This document shows, piece after piece, positions 8,272 to 10,186 of a DNA stretch of 10,186 bases. The first letter of the stretch is position 1. Each line of letters starts with the position of its first letter. Source of the stretch: Gryganskiella cystojenkinii (lineage: Eukaryota > Mortierellomycota > Mortierellomycetes > Mortierellales > Mortierellaceae). The DNA lies in the NCBI GenBank assembly GCA_015852425.1, contig JAAAIG010000767.1, forward strand, positions 1 through 10,186. The letters run 5' to 3'. A program made the position numbers and the translations under genes. Below the pieces are notes generated by a model. The model had not been told where the DNA came from. It saw only the letters and a list, made by a program, of their open reading frames with translations, and did not search any database.

Positions 8272-8583
8272 CACGAAAGGAGGGGAAGGGAAGGAAGGGA
8301 GAAAGTTAATGTAACCGAGGAGGAGGAAGGGCGCAATCGTGTGGGGAAAGGAATCTCGAAACTGTTGGGAGCTGAACTTTGTCAAAAAGAGCGGGAACTG
8401 AACGAGAAAGTGACAAAGTCACGTGCACCACCGGTCCTGTCTGTTGGGAACGCAACTGATTCGGCGCGTCAACAACGCGCCATTTTTTTTTCTGTGGAGA
8501 GAGAGAGAAAAGAGAGAGAGCAGCAGTGTCGATCCAAAGGATGTGTACATGGTGAGAGGTATTATTTTTATAATAAAGTCCTT
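8272..8583 (-). promoter_or_regulatory. Promoter region of the bioDA gene
   Basis: These 312 bases separate the flavin-reductase stop from the bioDA start; both genes read leftward. The region holds CACGTG (8420-8425), a bHLH-type E-box. It overlaps GTGAC-AAA-GTCAC, an inverted repeat at 8410-8422. A second perfect inverted repeat, GGCGCGT-CAACA-ACGCGCC, lies at 8463-8481 beside a T run (8483-8491). A GA tract (8497-8520) reads as CT on the coding strand. The palindromes lie about 140-210 bases upstream of the start at 8271. Which factors bind is not known from sequence. Confidence 0.5.
8463..8481. repeat. GC-rich perfect inverted repeat, 7-bp arms
   Basis: GGCGCGT (8463-8469) and ACGCGCC (8475-8481) are exact reverse complements around a five-base loop. 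They contain ACGCG cores of the kind bound by fungal MBF or E2F-type factors. A T run follows at 8483-8491, but a bacterial-type terminator is not meaningful in this genome. It could be a transcription-factor site for bioDA or part of the 3' region of the gene to the right. Confidence 0.6.
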
Positions 8584-9932
8584 CTAGTAGATCCGCTTCC
8601 CGACTTTACGATAAGAGCGGTCATGGTATAATAATGGTTCTTGCATCTCCGAGAGCACCCCGTCTCCGCCATGAAGAACCTTCTCGACTTGTCCAATCCA
8701 CATTTCATGGTCACCTACAACCATAACCTGGTGAGTCTTGCAGCGGATCGCGCCTAGAGTATTCAACAGGACAGGCAGCTGTGACTCGGGATCGGTTCGA
8801 TAACCCAAAACCTCAAAAGGATCTGGGTCAGACTCGGTCCTTGGTGCTACGGTCTTGTTTTCTTCTGATCTGCTGGTGCTCACAGCCACATGTCCTTTTT
8901 TTTCACTATTGTGTTCGCCTCTGAGGCTCTCCATCAGGGTCTGTTGGCTTGCTTCCGAGACGAGATCGTCGATGTCCTTATCGCGACCCTGATTCACTGC
9001 CCGTCCTCTGGATCCGGTACTTATCTCCTGAGGAGAAGGCATTGATGATGACGATGATGATGTTGTAGTAGTTGATGTTTCGGAAGAAACAGGTGGCGTC
9101 GGAGGAGGTACTGAGGATGAAAAGGCGACCGAGTGAGCTATTTGATCCGAGGCGAGAAATTGAACCACGAATCCGTCCGATTCATGCAAGATGGTCGATG
9201 CTCTTGAGGGTAACTTTACACAAAATGCCACTAGTGGCAAAGGTTGGAGTGAAATGGACGTGAATGACGACACGGTGATGCCGCGTCGAAGGGAAGGATC
9301 GTTCTTGGAGGAGGTAGACACAACTACAACTAAAAAAAAATTAAATCAATGAAGAAAAAGGCGTTTTAAAAACAAGATTGAGTGGTCGTAGTTCCCTTCT
9401 TGAGATTCCAGAGTGTGTGGGTTGTCGTATTAGGATCCGATCGGCGACAAGTACCTGGGAACGGAACGTTTCTGAGCACCTTGCGCAGTTTTTCCGAGGT
9501 AGCGTCTATTGGTAAGGGCAACCGTGGAGGAGCAATTGAGCGATTTGCAACCTTTAGTTTATCTCTCCATTGGTCAAGGTATCCGATCTGTTGACAACAC
9601 AGTTGAAGTAAACGGATCATACCTTGAGAAGGAGTGGCAGTTGAAGGAGCAGTGTGGTTGTTTGAAGTAGTTGCCGACGAAGAAAAGGGTCGAGAAGAGG
9701 GAGAGGAGAGTGTTTCCCTCCGCTTTGTAAAACAGGTGCAGGTGATCCTTGTCAATATTGAGACGGATCGCGTTTTAACGGTCGTGAAGGCGCGCCTTTG
9801 CGCAGTGCGCACAGCAACGGCAACGGACAGAGCTGAGGCAGAGGAAGAGGAAGGAAAGTTACACCTGGTCAGGGCATGAGTTGTAGGAATGGAGGCCCGC
9901 AATGGTTGTAGTAATAGGGGTCGAGTCAACAT
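8584..9932 (-). CDS. Flavin reductase-like (FMN-binding split-barrel) protein, probably mitochondrial, two exons
   Basis: Exons are 9932-9455 and 9329-8584, giving 407 aa. The intron (9454-9330, 125 bp) runs from GTACTT to TTTTAG, and its phase-1 join restores VPFPVVVVSTSS (156-167). The first 90 residues are rich in Arg, Ser, Thr and Ala, with almost no acidic residues, and look like a mitochondrial presequence (MLTRPLLLQPLRA). Residues about 146-402 match the flavin reductase-like domain (PF01613): RRGITVSSFTSISLQPLPLVAF at 174-195, then FVVQFLASDQIAHSVAF, DPFEVLGYRTD (329-339), VVGDHEMWIGQV (363-374), and a terminal PLLYHDRSYRKVG. Such proteins bind FMN and act as NAD(P)H:flavin reductases or partners of two-component monooxygenases; the substrate here is unknown. 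A low-complexity insert of about 98 residues (231-328; Pro, Thr, then Ser runs, including ATG/GAT-type triplet repeats at DNA 9044-9064) splits the domain. The start is uncertain: in-frame ATGs at 10160 and 10136 would lengthen the N-terminus by 76 or 68 residues. Confidence 0.85.
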
Positions 9933-10186
9933 GATGTGATTTTCGGAGGGCTGTGTTGCTGGTGTATCTTTTTTTTTTCCTTTGGGAGTGAAGGAGATGA
10001 GTGAGGTCGAGAGAGGGGGGCGAGCGGATGAGAGTCGAATGTCGTCGCGTTGCAAGAGGAGGATGGGCGAGGTCAACGCTGACACGAGCGGAGACGGACG
10101 AGACGGACTACCCCTTAAGGGAAAAGAGGTAAACATATGTGACTGCTGAATCGAATCCATTGGCTTTTTTTTTTTTTTTTTTTTTT
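9933..10186 (-). promoter_or_regulatory. Upstream region of the flavin reductase-like gene
   Basis: This 254-bp region precedes the chosen start at 9932. On the coding strand it is pyrimidine-rich between about 10080 and 9975, followed by an A run next to the start, which suits a 5' leader. I see no clear TATA box. The open frame continues through it to an ATG at 10160, but the added residues have no domain character. A run of 22 T closes the window (10165-10186). Confidence 0.4.
10165..10186. repeat. Poly(T) run at the window edge
   Basis: There are 22 consecutive T up to the last base, so the true length is not visible. It lies about 230 bases upstream of the chosen flavin-reductase start and reads as poly(A) on that gene's strand. 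This could be a nucleosome-excluding promoter tract, a retroposed poly(A) relic, or an assembly gap edge. Confidence 0.7.

Noticed and set aside
8463..8491. Hairpin plus T run as a rho-independent terminator
   Set aside because: The window is eukaryotic (spliced genes, signal peptide, mitochondrial-type presequence), so a bacterial terminator reading does not apply.
9588..9622. A GTATGA...CAACAG stretch as an extra intron in exon 1 of the flavin reductase-like gene
   Set aside because: It would be 35 bases, shorter than usual fungal introns, and removing it would put the presequence out of frame with the flavin-reductase domain.
5359..9932. bioDA and the flavin reductase-like gene as a biotin gene cluster
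   Set aside because: The flavin reductase-like family has no known step in biotin synthesis, and tandem orientation alone does not support co-function.

Overview
The window is nuclear DNA from a filamentous fungus, most likely an early-diverging one; Mucoromycota of the Mortierella type is my best guess. Five protein genes are visible. Four carry GT-AG introns of about 90-350 bp, 5' leaders are pyrimidine-rich, gene spacing is tight, and a secreted CotH-family protein is present. CotH families are large in Mucoromycota. The taxonomic placement is inference; the eukaryotic gene structure is seen directly. I found no tRNA, rRNA, transposon or CRISPR.

Layout, left to right. 1-537 is the promoter and leader of a CotH-like secreted kinase-fold protein (+, 538-2307, two exons, 543 aa). 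It converges on a small acidic, polyQ-containing protein (-, 3218-2490, 242 aa) that I read as a fungal GON7-like subunit of the EKC/KEOPS tRNA-modification complex. That gene shares a 301-bp divergent promoter with a five-exon glycolipid transfer protein of the HET-C2/GLTP family (+, 3520-4941, 192 aa). The GLTP gene converges on a five-exon bifunctional dethiobiotin synthetase / diaminopelargonate aminotransferase, a BioD-BioA fusion (-, 8271-5359, 799 aa). Behind it, in tandem, lies a two-exon flavin-reductase-like protein with a probable mitochondrial presequence (-, 9932-8584, 407 aa). The window ends in the upstream region of that gene, at a 22-base T run.

The genes do not form an evident pathway cluster. 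They look like independent housekeeping or cell-surface genes in a compact genome: secretion/spore coat (CotH), tRNA t6A modification (GON7-like), glycosphingolipid transfer (GLTP), the two consecutive biotin-synthesis steps from KAPA to dethiobiotin, and a flavin enzyme of unknown substrate. I assembled exons by joining reading frames at GT-AG borders that restore family motifs; every phase closes correctly. I see no clearly new biological system. The points most worth checking are the GON7-like call with its expanded insert, the possible alternative start and palindromic sites upstream of the biotin gene, the long insert in the flavin-reductase domain, and the fully open antisense frame across the CotH exon.
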